Below the pieces are notes generated by a model that was given only the letters and a program-made list of their open reading frames with translations, was not told the DNA's origin and did not search any database. The translations under genes were made by a program, and so were the position numbers. Positions 32,967 through 42,569 of a stretch of 64,000 nucleotides of DNA are shown here, piece by piece; the stretch's first letter is position 1; the number at the start of each line of letters is the position of its first letter. The DNA is from Marinomonas fungiae (GTDB lineage Bacteria; Pseudomonadota; Gammaproteobacteria; Pseudomonadales; Marinomonadaceae): NCBI RefSeq assembly GCF_001418205.1, contig NZ_LIQF01000006.1:62001-126000 (forward strand), in the 5' to 3' direction.

Positions 32967-35003
32967 TCACGTTACTTTAAAACTTCCTACATGGCTTTCT
33001 AATGCTTGGTACAAGGAAGAAATCTGTCGTGCTTGCTCATTGATTAATTGAGCCACTTGTTTGGCAGCTTCTGTTTGTGAGTTTAAGTGAACTAGGTTTT
33101 CATTCATCTCATTGGCCACTTTTGACTGCTCACTGGTTGCTTGGGCCGTTTGCGCCGCCATGCCTTCGACCTTGGCGAAAGACTGATGCAGTGAGTGGAA
33201 CACCTCCGTGACTTTACCAAAGTTTTCAGAGGTCGTTAGCGCATTTTCTCTGCTGGATTTGGTAGAAGCAGAGGTTGCTTTTACACTTTCTTTCAGCTGA
33301 TCAATCATCACTTCAATCTCGTTCGTACTGTCTTGGGTTCGCGTGGCCAGTGTTCTGACTTCGTCTGCCACGACGGCAAAACCACGACCTTGCTCGCCAG
33401 CCCGTGCGGCTTCAATAGCAGCATTCAGCGCCAACAAGTTGGTTTGCTCGGCAATGTTTCGTATCACTTCTAACACTGAAGCGATCGCCTCAGAGCTTGC
33501 TTCAAGCTGCTTAGCATGATTTTCCGCTTGTTCAATTTCAGTGACCAATGCCGATACGGCCTGTTGCGAATGATTCACTGCTTGAATACCTTGCTCCGTG
33601 AGGGTATTTGAATCAGAAGCTTCTTTTGCTGTATTGGTTGCCACCCCCGCCATTTCTTGATTCGACATATTCATCTCATGGCCAGCGCTAACAATGAACT
33701 CCGACGAGTTCGCCAATGAAAGTGTAATTTCCTTGGTTTGGTTCGATGCTTCGTTTAAAGAGTGAGTGACGCCTCCAAGAGATTTTGATTGTTCGCCAAT
33801 ACTCGCCACCATGGCGCGTAAGGTTTCGACAAATCCATCAAACTCTCTGGCAAGATCCCCCAGTTCATCTTTTGAATCGGAATGAATTCGTTGGGTCAGG
33901 TCCCCATCGCCTTCAGCTATTTCTTTGATACGTGCGGAAATGTGCTCGATATTTCGAGTCAAAACCAACGGCACAGTGTAGCCAAAAATAAGAGCTGCGA
34001 TAAATGCGATGGCGATTACTATGATCGCTACCGTTTGATAGGTCTGTATTTGCTCAGACGTTCTTTGCTCCATCGTCCGAGCATAGCTTTGCACTTTCTC
34101 TCCAGCCTGATCTAGCATATCTCGAATGGCTTCAAAGCTTTGCTCTACGGATAGGAATTCTTGGGGGACTATGTTGGAATCTTCTAGCAAATAGGTGCTT
34201 ATATAACGCTGACTACTTTGAACCCAAGCATTAAATTGCACATCAAAACTACGATACTCCTCTAACCATTGGGGCTCATTTTTTAGGTGGATACGATACT
34301 CATTAAAATGCTCAATTACCTGGGCCGTGTTTTCCTGAAACACTTTCAAGACGGTTTCTTTGTTTTCCAGCCCATTCCGTAAATGCTGTACTGCCAAACG
34401 GGCTTGATAAAGGTCTCTGTCAGCATTTAAAACAGCGCTGATGGCTTCAAAGTAACGCTCTAATTTTGCAGACGAGATGTCCCCATTGAGTGCTCTTGTT
34501 CTTTCCCTAAGGGTTTCCCCGGCTTTATCCAACATGGCGCGGATGGTGGTGAACTGCTGATCAAGCTCCATTTCCTGAGCCGTACGCTGGTGCCGCAGCT
34601 CAGTATTCAATTGCAAACGTTCGCTTTGTTGCAGCCAGGTTTGAAATAAATCGTCAAAGCCAACAAATGGCTCAACTAATTCAGCTGGCTCTTCGGCAAG
34701 ATAACTTCGGTAAAGCTGAAAGCGGTCAAAGACTTGCTGGGCATTCTCAGAAAAATCCTTCAGATTTTTGGTTTGCTCCCCTTCGCCGGTGAGTAACTTT
34801 TCCTGCGCTAATCGCGCTTGGTAAATATCTCGGTCAGCGTTAAGTACTTCAGATATGGCTTCGAAATAATGCTCCGCTTGCGTTCGCATTGCTTGAGCCT
34901 GAAGCGAACTCATAAACACCATAAAACCAAACAATCCCATCAAAATAGCCGCTAAACATATGATGGGAAGCATTACTTTGACTCGAATAGAATGCACACG
35001 CAT
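32967..35003 (-). CDS. Methyl-accepting chemotaxis protein with duplicated four-helix sensor
   Basis: The protein has 678 residues. TM1 is at about 10-32 and TM2 at about 325-347. Between them are two tandem modules of ~140 residues with matching landmarks: [21 protein letters not shown] in the first (about 43) and [21 protein letters not shown] in the second (about 184), each ending in [11 protein letters not shown] or [16 protein letters not shown] domain (about 350-400) and a cytoplasmic signalling hairpin follow; the tip contains [16 protein letters not shown] and [13 protein letters not shown]. There is no CheR-binding pentapeptide at the C-terminus (ends VGSFKVT). It is a single gene. 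The ligand is unknown. Confidence 0.92.
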   Translation of the reverse strand: MRVHSIRVKVMLPIICLAAILMGLFGFMVFMSSLQAQAMRTQAEHYFEAISEVLNADRDIYQARLAQEKLLTGEGEQTKNLKDFSENAQQVFDRFQLYRSYLAEEPAELVEPFVGFDDLFQTWLQQSERLQLNTELRHQRTAQEMELDQQFTTIRAMLDKAGETLRERTRALNGDISSAKLERYFEAISAVLNADRDLYQARLAVQHLRNGLENKETVLKVFQENTAQVIEHFNEYRIHLKNEPQWLEEYRSFDVQFNAWVQSSQRYISTYLLEDSNIVPQEFLSVEQSFEAIRDMLDQAGEKVQSYARTMEQRTSEQIQTYQTVAIIVIAIAFIAALIFGYTVPLVLTRNIEHISARIKEIAEGDGDLTQRIHSDSKDELGDLAREFDGFVETLRAMVASIGEQSKSLGGVTHSLNEASNQTKEITLSLANSSEFIVSAGHEMNMSNQEMAGVATNTAKEASDSNTLTEQGIQAVNHSQQAVSALVTEIEQAENHAKQLEASSEAIASVLEVIRNIAEQTNLLALNAAIEAARAGEQGRGFAVVADEVRTLATRTQDSTNEIEVMIDQLKESVKATSASTKSSRENALTTSENFGKVTEVFHSLHQSFAKVEGMAAQTAQATSEQSKVANEMNENLVHLNSQTEAAKQVAQLINEQARQISSLYQALESHVGSFKVT

Positions 35004-35125
35004 GATCAGATCCTTTGACTAGCCGTTGGAAGGAAAGTCTAGGCAAAGGATCAAAAATCTGCCAAGTACGATTGGCATTTTTATTAAGAAAAGGCGTTTG
35101 GCGAAACGTGCGTCAAGTTCTCGTT

Positions 35126-36121
35126 TTAAATAAAGCAATACGCCAAAACAGCGCCGCCGACCGCCATGAACACCGTTTCCCCAACAAGAATAAGCAGTGG
35201 CGCCATACCGACTTCTTTGAGTTTATTTAACCGTGTTCGCATGCCAATTGCCGCAATGGCGAACACTAAGCACCAGCGAGACAGATGTGCTAAGAATTCG
35301 ATCACGATTTCAGGAATCCCCCCCATAGTGTTCACAACCACTAAGCCAATAAAAACCAATAGAAAAGGTGGTACTGGAAACTTTTTAGTAACGTTTTGAT
35401 TCTGACTTTTGCGCGCCAACATCAGCGCTAAAACAAAGACAATCGGCGCGAGCATTGCTACGCGAAACAGCTTAACCACCGTTGCGTTATCACCAGTGTA
35501 TTCAGAAACACCGTAGCCAGCCCCGACCACTTGGGCCACATCATGAATGGTTGCGCCTAAGAAGAACCCGGTTTGACGCTCATCTAAGCCAATCCAGTTG
35601 GCAATCATCGGGTACACAATCATGGCCGTCGTGCTCATGGCGGTAATCCCTACAATGGTAAAGACCACTGAACGATTAGTGTTGTCATTCTTAGGTAGCA
35701 CGGATGCGACAGCGGCCGTTGCCGATGCCCCACAAATCGCTACTGCGCAGCCAGCTAACAGTCCCATGTTTTCCGGTAACTTCAATAGTTTCCCGGCAAC
35801 AACACCCATCATAATCACTGCCAACACCAACAGCCCTGTACACAATAAAACAGGCCAACCAAAATCCGTCAGGGAGCTGATGGTGATTCTGGCTCCAAGT
35901 AGCGCCACACCGGTTCGCAGCAATGTGGACGCAGTAAACTCTAAACCCGAACAGGTTTTCTCTTCGTCCGCCATAAAGTTAAAGCTCATACCTAATAGCA
36001 ATGCCATCAACATAACAGGTGCGCCATAGTGCTCACTTAAAAAGGCGGCAGACAGTCCCATAACGATAGCCAACATGATACCAGGAATTTTGGGCGCAAA
36101 GATCCTCATTGGGTTGAACAT
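35126..36121 (-). CDS. yeiH: YeiH/UPF0324 family anion exporter
   Basis: This 331-residue membrane protein has around 10 helices. Family landmarks are GLSAAFLSEHYGAPVMLMAL, TLLRTGVALLGARI, AICGASATAAVAS and GATIHDVAQVVGAGYG. The UPF0324/PSE family is annotated as putative sulfate exporter, and homologues accompany sulfonate-degrading enzymes, where they are thought to remove sulfite or sulfate. Here it is the last gene of the probable operon containing the aldo/keto reductase and TRAP transporter, opposite a TauD-like dioxygenase. That placement supports export of sulfite made from a sulfonated substrate. Confidence 0.85.
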   Translation of the reverse strand: MFNPMRIFAPKIPGIMLAIVMGLSAAFLSEHYGAPVMLMALLLGMSFNFMADEEKTCSGLEFTASTLLRTGVALLGARITISSLTDFGWPVLLCTGLLVLAVIMMGVVAGKLLKLPENMGLLAGCAVAICGASATAAVASVLPKNDNTNRSVVFTIVGITAMSTTAMIVYPMIANWIGLDERQTGFFLGATIHDVAQVVGAGYGVSEYTGDNATVVKLFRVAMLAPIVFVLALMLARKSQNQNVTKKFPVPPFLLVFIGLVVVNTMGGIPEIVIEFLAHLSRWCLVFAIAAIGMRTRLNKLKEVGMAPLLILVGETVFMAVGGAVLAYCFI

Positions 36122-36206
36122 GATGTCCCCATTCAGTCAATCAATAGAGTTGTCAAAGGAGAAAGAGGCGGTGGATCCGCCTCTTACATAGAAGAACGAA
36201 AGGCGC

Positions 36207-37277
36207 TTATTTCAAGTCGGCATCATATTCTGCTGCCACTTTTTGCTCGGCGGATTTCGCGGCATTATTGAGCAGGTTGAACCATTTCTCGCCGTCCTCG
36301 ATGTTTTCTTGGAACCAAGTGTAAACAGGCTTAGCGGCTTCAGCGAACTGTGCTTTTTCTTCTGCAGATGGTACATACAACTCACCACCAGCCTCAGCAA
36401 AGGCTTTGTAAGCGGCAATGGATTTACGTTTTGGTGAAGCGAAAGTTGCCTGCTGTAATGCTGAGAAACCATCCACTACCACGCGACGGAGATCTTCAGG
36501 CATGTCTTGGAACACTTCGTTATTCATGTACCAAAGAGCAGACATGTACGCATGGCCATCCAACGTAACGTATTTCAATCCAGCATCAGTAAATTTCATT
36601 CCCATGATGTCAGTGATACCATTTTTGGAGCCTTCCACTACACCAGTTTGGAACGAAGTAAACAGCTCAGGCCATGGAATCGGTGTAGGACTGGCGCCAA
36701 GCGAACGTACCAATTCTTGTGGCAAGTCAGAAACAACCGTGCGAATTTTCAGCCCTTTTAAATCCTCAGGTGTTTTCACTGTGTGTTGGGTGTTAGCAAA
36801 ATTGCGCCACCCACCAGTATTACCGATAGTCATTAGACGTACTGTATCATTCGAGTCCTCTAAAATTTGGGCGCGTAGCTGGCGAGTGAAGTCTCCCGTG
36901 AAAACCTCTTCAGCAATGCGGTCATCGCGCAATACGTAGGGCAAATCTAAGACTTGAACATATGGGTACATGGCCGAAGCGCCGCCAGAAGTGGAAATAT
37001 AGACATCGACAGAACCATACTCCAACGCTTCAAGACACTCGACACCATTGCCACAAAGCTGAGTTCCCATGTAGATATCAACCGCGATTTTGCCATTTGA
37101 GTGTGACTCGACAAAATCTTTGAAAACCACCAGGCCATCGTAGTCTTCGTCGTTTTCGTTTGAATTTGCAACCGCACGAAGATTAAAGTCTGCCGCATAA
37201 GTGAAGCCACTCAACATCACTCCAGCACCGATTAACGTCGCGGCAACCACATTATTTATTTTTCTTTTCGTGAACAT
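36207..37277 (-). CDS. TRAP transporter solute-binding protein, DctP family
   Basis: The protein has 356 residues with a signal peptide (1-28, cleavage near TYA-ADF). Typical DctP features are FKDFVESHSNGKIAVDIY, DVYISTSGGASAMYPYV, the helix-strand DLKGLKIRTV carrying the arginine that usually binds the carboxylate (or sulfonate) group, and WYMNNEVFQDMPEDLR. It has two cysteines, in the segment TQLCGNGVECLEAL, near the ligand cleft, probably a disulfide. It is encoded with DctM and DctQ in one operon. From context I predict sulfoquinovose or its glyceryl glycoside as ligand. Confidence 0.88.
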   Translation of the reverse strand: MFTKRKINNVVAATLIGAGVMLSGFTYAADFNLRAVANSNENDEDYDGLVVFKDFVESHSNGKIAVDIYMGTQLCGNGVECLEALEYGSVDVYISTSGGASAMYPYVQVLDLPYVLRDDRIAEEVFTGDFTRQLRAQILEDSNDTVRLMTIGNTGGWRNFANTQHTVKTPEDLKGLKIRTVVSDLPQELVRSLGASPTPIPWPELFTSFQTGVVEGSKNGITDIMGMKFTDAGLKYVTLDGHAYMSALWYMNNEVFQDMPEDLRRVVVDGFSALQQATFASPKRKSIAAYKAFAEAGGELYVPSAEEKAQFAEAAKPVYTWFQENIEDGEKWFNLLNNAAKSAEQKVAAEYDADLK

Positions 37278-37315
37278 TCAATAGTCCTCTTTAAGGGTTT
37301 TGCTTTGCGTTTGGC

Positions 37316-38608
37316 CTACCCTGCAACCAAGCCTAATAAACGTGGCACGGTCATGGATAGAGATGGGAAAAACGTTACTAAGAAAATCACAAGGATCTCC
37401 ACTGCCAAGAACGGCAGAATTGCTTTGGAGATGGTTTCAATGCGCTCACCAGATACACTGGAGGCGACAAAAAGCACCAAGCCCATTGGCGGTGTTGCCA
37501 AACCTACGGTCAAGTTCACGCTCATAATGATGGCAAAGTGAACTGGGTCGATACCAAGATTAATAAAGATTGGCCCGAGGATAGGGCCTAGGATGATGAT
37601 CGCTGGACCCGCATCGAGAAACATGCCAACGATGAATAGTAAAATGTTGATCAGGAACAGCAGCATCAGCGGGTTTTCACTGATTGTTAGCACCCATCCC
37701 GCCAACATTTCGGCACTATGAGAAAGACTAACGACCGTTTTAAAGGCAATGGCAGAGCCCACCAGTAGCAGCACTACAGCAGACCCTTGCGCCCCTTTGA
37801 TAAACACACTCGGTAAATCCGATAATTTAACCGTTTTCATCACCCAGACGCTGATGATCAGAGCATACGCTGTGGCAATAGCCGATGCTTCGGTAGGCGT
37901 AAAAATACCGCCAATAATACCGCCTAAAATGATGACTGGAGCTAATAACGGAAACACCGCATTGCGCGTGGCAGTACCACGCTCTTTCCAGGTGGATTTT
38001 GGCCCGGCTACTGGGAAATCGTATTTCTTCGCCATGAGTGCAATCATAATCATCAAGCCACCGCCAATCATGATGCCGGGCACGATCCCCGCAGCAAACA
38101 ATGCGGCCACAGACACTTCCATGGTGTATGCATAGATAATCATGATGCCAGAAGGAGGAATAATGGGACCAATGACCGATGAAGCGGCGGTGATGGCCGT
38201 GGCAAACTTACGACTGTAGCCGTTCTTTTCCATGGCGGGGATCATCATAGAACCAATTGCGGAGGTATCCGCCACAGCTGAACCAGATAGGCCCGCGAAC
38301 AGCATACTAGACAATACATTGACGTGGGCAAGACCGCCGCGCACATGGCCGATGAAGGCTTGAGAAAACTGAACCAGATTCATGGTGATACCACCGCGAT
38401 TCATGAGCTCACCCGCTAACATGAAAAATGGAATGGCCATCAGCGGAAACGAATCAATGCCGTTATAAATATTACGAAACAGAAGCGAGATGTCCCGCTC
38501 CATCCCAGTGGCATAGAGCATTACCCCAGGGGCAGCAAGCATGGCAAAGAATACTGGCATACCGATTAACAGCAGAATTAAAAATAAAGGTAAAAACAGA
38601 GCTAACAT
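37316..38608 (-). CDS. TRAP transporter large permease, DctM family
   Basis: This 430-residue permease has about 12 helices. Conserved DctM segments are SFPLMAIPFFMLAGELMNRG, SSVIGPIIPPSGIMIIYA, GIIGGIFTPTEASAIA and MSVNLTVGLATPPMGLVLFV. It forms the sodium-driven channel together with the small subunit encoded upstream and receives ligand from the DctP protein downstream. It lies between the two in the order DctQ-DctM-DctP, and is part of the sulfonate-sugar locus by context. Confidence 0.92.
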   Translation of the reverse strand: MLALFLPLFLILLLIGMPVFFAMLAAPGVMLYATGMERDISLLFRNIYNGIDSFPLMAIPFFMLAGELMNRGGITMNLVQFSQAFIGHVRGGLAHVNVLSSMLFAGLSGSAVADTSAIGSMMIPAMEKNGYSRKFATAITAASSVIGPIIPPSGIMIIYAYTMEVSVAALFAAGIVPGIMIGGGLMIMIALMAKKYDFPVAGPKSTWKERGTATRNAVFPLLAPVIILGGIIGGIFTPTEASAIATAYALIISVWVMKTVKLSDLPSVFIKGAQGSAVVLLLVGSAIAFKTVVSLSHSAEMLAGWVLTISENPLMLLFLINILLFIVGMFLDAGPAIIILGPILGPIFINLGIDPVHFAIIMSVNLTVGLATPPMGLVLFVASSVSGERIETISKAILPFLAVEILVIFLVTFFPSLSMTVPRLLGLVAG

Positions 38609-38668
38609 AATTTGCGTCTCTTTTTATTGTTGTTCTTCTTAGCAAGCATTTGGAGATAGACGGCAGAC

Positions 38669-39222
38669 CTACTCGGCAGAAGCGTCTGCACGAACCTCAG
38701 TTGCCAAGGCAAAGTGCTGTTTTTGCCCCAACAAACAACCTATTTCACGCAGGCAAAGCTCTATGTTTGCCAACAACATGGTGAAAAAGCACACGGGCAT
38801 GGCAAGGTAAATCCAAGCTCTTGATATGTGAATCGATGCTGCACGAGAGCGGAAGCCCGTTCAAAGAAATCCACACCAAGGAACGTTAGCTTTACAAGCA
38901 CAGCCCCCGCAATTAACAGAAGCAATAGCTTCAACGCGCTGGAAGCCTTGCTTGGTAAGGCCGCTAAAAACATATCGATGGCAACAAAAGAGCCTCGTCG
39001 ATAGGCTTCCCCTGCCACCATTGCCATCATCCAGATCATCAAGGCACGGGCCGCTTCTTCAGGCCATGGCAAGGCATTGCCTAGCACATAGCGACAGAAA
39101 ACTTGTAACAAAATGACGCTGATCATCAATGCGACCAGCACCCAAGCGATGTTGCGACCTATGCGATTCAGCAGCAAATTGATGGTGGTAAAGCAGGACA
39201 CCAGCATTCCAAGAATGGCCAT
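38669..39222 (-). pseudogene. TRAP transporter small permease (DctQ) with a C-terminal frameshift
   Basis: The unbroken frame gives 153 residues and ends at 38761 with QHRFTYQELGFTLPCPCAFSPCCWQT-like sequence unlike any DctQ. A one-base shift near 38841-38855 restores SRAWIYLAMPVCFFTMLL and NIELCLREIGCLLG, the normal fourth helix, ending at 38669 with about 184 residues and 60 bp before the DctM start. Helices one to three are normal (LPWPEEAARALMIWMMAMVA is the family hallmark). A -1 indel is the likely cause, real or technical. If real, the transporter may not assemble. Confidence 0.82.
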
Positions 39223-39286
39223 GTGTTACTCCCTCAAAAACCTATTGTTATTGTTATCGTGTCTAACTGTTTAAGGGCTTCCCTGC

Positions 39287-40189
39287 TTAAGGGACTTCCT
39301 GACCCGCCGCCGCGGTCCAAAGCTCAAACCAAGTTTCACGATCAATCTGGATATCTAAAATATTAGAAAGGTCTTTGATTCGATCTGGATTATTGGTCCC
39401 CACCACAGGCAAAATATTTGCAGGGTGTGCCAACAACCAAGCAAGAGCGACGTGATCAGAAGAAGCACCCTGCTCTTTTGCTAAACGCTCAAATAAAGGG
39501 GCCAAGCGACGAGTTTCAGGCGTATCACTAAACAAGGCACCGCCACCTAGAGGTGACCAAGCCATCGGAGTAAGTTGATCCAACTGCATGGCACTTAAGC
39601 TGCCATCGGTGAAGGCATCACGTTGAAGTAAGCTCATTTCCACTTGGTTAGCAGCCAGTGGATGACGCATGTTCGCTTGCAGTAAACGCCAATCCCATAC
39701 GTCAAAGTTAGACACACCGACAGCGCGCACTTTACCGCTATCGATTAACGCATCTAATGCTGCGCCGGTTTCAGCGGCATTCATTAAAGGATCGGGACGG
39801 TGGATTAATAACAGATCGAGATAATCCGTATGCAGGTTTTTGAGACTTTGTTCAACACTTGAGTTTATGTATGCGGCACTGGTGTAGTAGAACTTCACAC
39901 GACGATCTGGGAATTTTTCTGACATCAGGGCGATGTCACATTTTGAAATAAGCTGCATCTTAGGACGCAAACTAGGGTCTTGGGCTAGGGCTTTTCCGAA
40001 TAGCATTTCGCATTCGTAGTCGCCATAGATATCTGCGTGGTCGAAAGTAGTAATACCCTGATCAAGGCACAGATCAATTTTCTGTCTGACGTGGGTCAGA
40101 GAGACATCAGAAGCGTCTGCTAAACGCCAAACACCGTATACTAGACGGCTGAATTGTAGATCAGATTTGCCAACTTGAACCATTCGCAT
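39287..40189 (-). CDS. Aldo/keto reductase, YdhF-like; candidate 6-dehydroglucose reductase
   Basis: The protein has 300 residues. The catalytic tetrad is visible: D and Y in TTFDHADIYGDYECE, K in LISKCDIAL, H in LLLIHRPDPL. The NADP-binding end reads NILPVVGTNNPDRIKDL. In known sulfoquinovose oxygenolytic pathways an aldo/keto reductase of this type reduces the 6-dehydroglucose left after C-S cleavage to glucose. Here it is the first gene of the operon that continues with the TRAP genes and YeiH, and a dioxygenase lies on the other side of the GntR gene. The enzyme class is certain and the substrate inferred. Confidence 0.85.
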   Translation of the reverse strand: MRMVQVGKSDLQFSRLVYGVWRLADASDVSLTHVRQKIDLCLDQGITTFDHADIYGDYECEMLFGKALAQDPSLRPKMQLISKCDIALMSEKFPDRRVKFYYTSAAYINSSVEQSLKNLHTDYLDLLLIHRPDPLMNAAETGAALDALIDSGKVRAVGVSNFDVWDWRLLQANMRHPLAANQVEMSLLQRDAFTDGSLSAMQLDQLTPMAWSPLGGGALFSDTPETRRLAPLFERLAKEQGASSDHVALAWLLAHPANILPVVGTNNPDRIKDLSNILDIQIDRETWFELWTAAAGQEVP

Positions 40190-40336
40190 TGTTTGTCTCT
40201 CCGAATTTTGAGCATTCTTCGCTTTAACTTAACGCTCAGAATTTTTGTTTTTGTTTTTGCTCTCTACCGCTCACTGCTAAAAATCGCGAACGATATGAGA
40301 GGTTGTATATTTACCCTAACAGTGTATTCTAATGAT

Positions 40337-40360
40337 GTAAATCAATAGTGAATGAATTTT
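40337..40360. promoter_or_regulatory. Operator-like motif of the sulfoquinovose-type locus, site a
   Basis: The motif begins GTAAATCAATAGTGAATG and ends GAATTTT. It recurs inverted at 42445-42468 (identical over 24 bp) and 42497-42520 (two changes), and partially at 42404-42424. This copy lies between the divergent aldo/keto reductase and GntR genes. It is a probable GntR operator. Confidence 0.65.
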
Positions 40361-40479
40361 ACTAAAAATTTCCCCATGCCTTACTCGCCAATATAAACAT
40401 TCATGGCGAATACACTGCGAAGACAGTCACTTAGGCTATTTAAAGTGCTTACATACAGCCGTTTGACTTGTAAGATAAG

Positions 40480-41226
40480 ATGACTTTTTGCGCAGGAGTA
40501 GGTGAAAAAGTGGACAAGAAAAACAAAACAAAGCAACTACCGCTCTATATCCAAATCAGTGAATTACTGAACCGCGAGATCGCGGCTGGACACTGGTTAC
40601 CAGGGGACCGGTTACCGATTGAGGCAGAGCTGGCAGCGAAATTAGGCGTTGCCATTGGTACTCTCCGAAAAGCCCTTAAAAAGCTTGAAGAAGATGGCTT
40701 TTTGGAGCGCCGCCAAGGCTCTGGTAACTATGTGAAACGCGCTCCGAGCGGTCGTGCCATTTACCAATTTTTCCATTTGGAAACCCTAGAAGGTGGCGGA
40801 GTACCAACGGCTGATATTTTGTCTGTCACGATGGATGACGATGAGTTTGTGAAACGACAACTGAATATTGAAGCCGATGGCAAGCTATGGTGTATCAAAC
40901 GTGCTCGTTACCTTAATCGCGAACTTGTTGCGATGGAACAGATTTGGTTTAAACACGCCCATGCGCCGAGTCTTAAGCCAAAAGATTTACACGAATCGCT
41001 GTACCTCCATTATCGAGACAACTTTTCTTTTTGGATCAGTCGAGTGGAAGACGAAGTCGATTGTGCCCCCGCACCTAAATGGGTGACGGACAATCTGGAG
41101 TTAGCTCCAGAAACAACAATGCCAAAGGTGCATCGTAGAAGTTGGTCAAACGAAGGCAATATCGAAGAGTTTTCGTTTACATGGTATGACCCAGCCAAGT
41201 GTCGTTACGTTGCTCGATGGCACTAA
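40480..41226 (+). CDS. GntR-family regulator with UTRA domain
   Basis: This is up to 248 residues. The N-terminal GntR winged helix (about 20-85) reads LPLYIQISELLNREIAAGHW and LGVAIGTLRKALKKLEEDG. The C-terminal UTRA ligand domain (about 95-245) reads LSVTMDDDEFVKRQLNIE and AMEQIWFKH. The start is uncertain: the ATG at 40480 has no clear ribosome binding site, while an AGGAG at 40495 could serve GTG starts at 40502 or 40510 (VDKKNKTKQL). It sits between the two arms of the catabolic locus, 28 bp before the Gfo/Idh/MocA gene, and probably represses the locus until a sugar effector binds. Confidence 0.9.
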   Translation: MTFCAGVGEKVDKKNKTKQLPLYIQISELLNREIAAGHWLPGDRLPIEAELAAKLGVAIGTLRKALKKLEEDGFLERRQGSGNYVKRAPSGRAIYQFFHLETLEGGGVPTADILSVTMDDDEFVKRQLNIEADGKLWCIKRARYLNRELVAMEQIWFKHAHAPSLKPKDLHESLYLHYRDNFSFWISRVEDEVDCAPAPKWVTDNLELAPETTMPKVHRRSWSNEGNIEEFSFTWYDPAKCRYVARWH

Positions 41227-41254
41227 CATTTAATAAAAACAAGAGGTTAGAAAG

Positions 41255-42379
41255 ATGGGGAATTCCGTTCGATATGGCATCCTTGGCTGCGGAATGATGG
41301 GGCAAGAACACCTCAGAAACTTGGCTTTGATAGACGGCGCACAAGTCGTCGCGATCACCGAACCTAATCAAGCTATGCAAAATCGTTGCAGAGAGCTAGT
41401 GCCTGACGCACATTTTTTCGACACACTGGATGATATGCTGAATGCCGACCTCGACCTTGAAGCACTGGTCATCGCTACGCCAAACTATCAGCACGCAGAA
41501 CAACTGCTAGAGCTATTTGAGCGCACCACCTTACCGATCTTAGTAGAAAAACCTGTGGTCAGTGATATCGCCCAAGTAGCTAAAATCCGTGATGCAGCAG
41601 CGAAACACCCCGCTCCGGTTTGGGTCGCTATGGAATACCGCTACATGCCACCCGTGGCTCAATTCCGCAAACAGCTTTTAGATGGCGATATTGGCGCTCT
41701 GAAGATGCTGAATATTCGTGAACACCGCTTCCCATTCCTTGAAAAAGTGAACGATTGGAACCGTTTCAATCGTCAAACAGGCGGAACACTAGTAGAAAAG
41801 TGTTGCCACTTTTTCGATCTAATGCGCCTTTTGATGCAAGGTGAAGTGAAGCGCGTGTACGCTTCCACAGGACAAGATTGCAACCACCTGGAAGAACGCT
41901 ACGACGGCGAGACACCAGACATCATCGATAACGCCTTTGTGGTGGTAGATTTTGAAGATGGGCAACGCGCTTGCCTAGACCTAAACATGTTTGCAGAAGG
42001 CTCCCGCTACCAAGAAGAAATCTGTGCTATTGGTCCTAAAGCCAAACTTGAATGCTTCGTACCAGGCCCTGGACGTTTCTGGCCCACTGAAACCCTCGGT
42101 GCAGCTCCCATTCCGAAAGTGGTTCTCAGCCCACGTGATCCAAAAGGACCAATCGAGTCTGACATCCCGGTGGATCCTACTTTATTGGATGCAGGTGATC
42201 ATAATGGCTCAACTTTTTACCAACACCTTGGCTTTTTCAAAGCCATCACAGAAAACGCTCCTGTTGACGTCACAGTGGAAGATGGCTTGAAAGCTGTCGT
42301 GATCGGCTTAGCCGCTCAACACTCTGCACAAACCGGCCAAGCGGTCACAATAACGGACTCTGGTTACGCTTTCGCGTAA
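41255..42379 (+). CDS. Gfo/Idh/MocA-family protein; candidate NAD-dependent sulfoquinovosidase
   Basis: The protein has 374 residues. The Rossmann fold begins at residue 6 with GILGCGMMGQEHL. The family EKP motif is present (ILVEKPVVSD), then EYRYMPPVAQFRKQ and a long C-terminal substrate domain with TGGTLVEKCCHFFDLMR. Most members are dehydrogenases, but one subgroup (GH188) is an NAD-dependent sulfoquinovosidase releasing sulfoquinovose from its glycosides. Location between the GntR regulator and the TauD-like dioxygenase makes that role likely here. It has no signal peptide, so it acts in the cytoplasm after TRAP uptake. The family is certain and the activity inferred. Confidence 0.82.
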   Translation: MGNSVRYGILGCGMMGQEHLRNLALIDGAQVVAITEPNQAMQNRCRELVPDAHFFDTLDDMLNADLDLEALVIATPNYQHAEQLLELFERTTLPILVEKPVVSDIAQVAKIRDAAAKHPAPVWVAMEYRYMPPVAQFRKQLLDGDIGALKMLNIREHRFPFLEKVNDWNRFNRQTGGTLVEKCCHFFDLMRLLMQGEVKRVYASTGQDCNHLEERYDGETPDIIDNAFVVVDFEDGQRACLDLNMFAEGSRYQEEICAIGPKAKLECFVPGPGRFWPTETLGAAPIPKVVLSPRDPKGPIESDIPVDPTLLDAGDHNGSTFYQHLGFFKAITENAPVDVTVEDGLKAVVIGLAAQHSAQTGQAVTITDSGYAFA

Positions 42380-42403
42380 ATTAATTTCAGAAAATTAAAC
42401 CAA

Positions 42404-42535
42404 GTAAATCAATAGCTAATGATCAAGTACGGTGTTTCTTAGGAAAAATTCATTCACTATTGATTTACTTTTAAACCTCACATGATTAGAGTTAGGAAAA
42501 TTCATTCACCATTGATTCACATCAATAAATGAATC
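42404..42535. promoter_or_regulatory. Promoter region of the dioxygenase with multiple operator-like motifs
   Basis: This region carries two full inverted copies of the motif seen at 40337-40360 (42445-42468 and 42497-42520, 52 bp or about five helical turns apart), a partial direct copy at 42404-42424 and a further partial ATCAATAAATGAAT at about 42522-42535. This suggests strong co-regulation of the dioxygenase with the divergent operon. Confidence 0.7.
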
Positions 42536-42569
42536 TCTAACAACACGATGAGCTAAATCGGGAGTAAAT

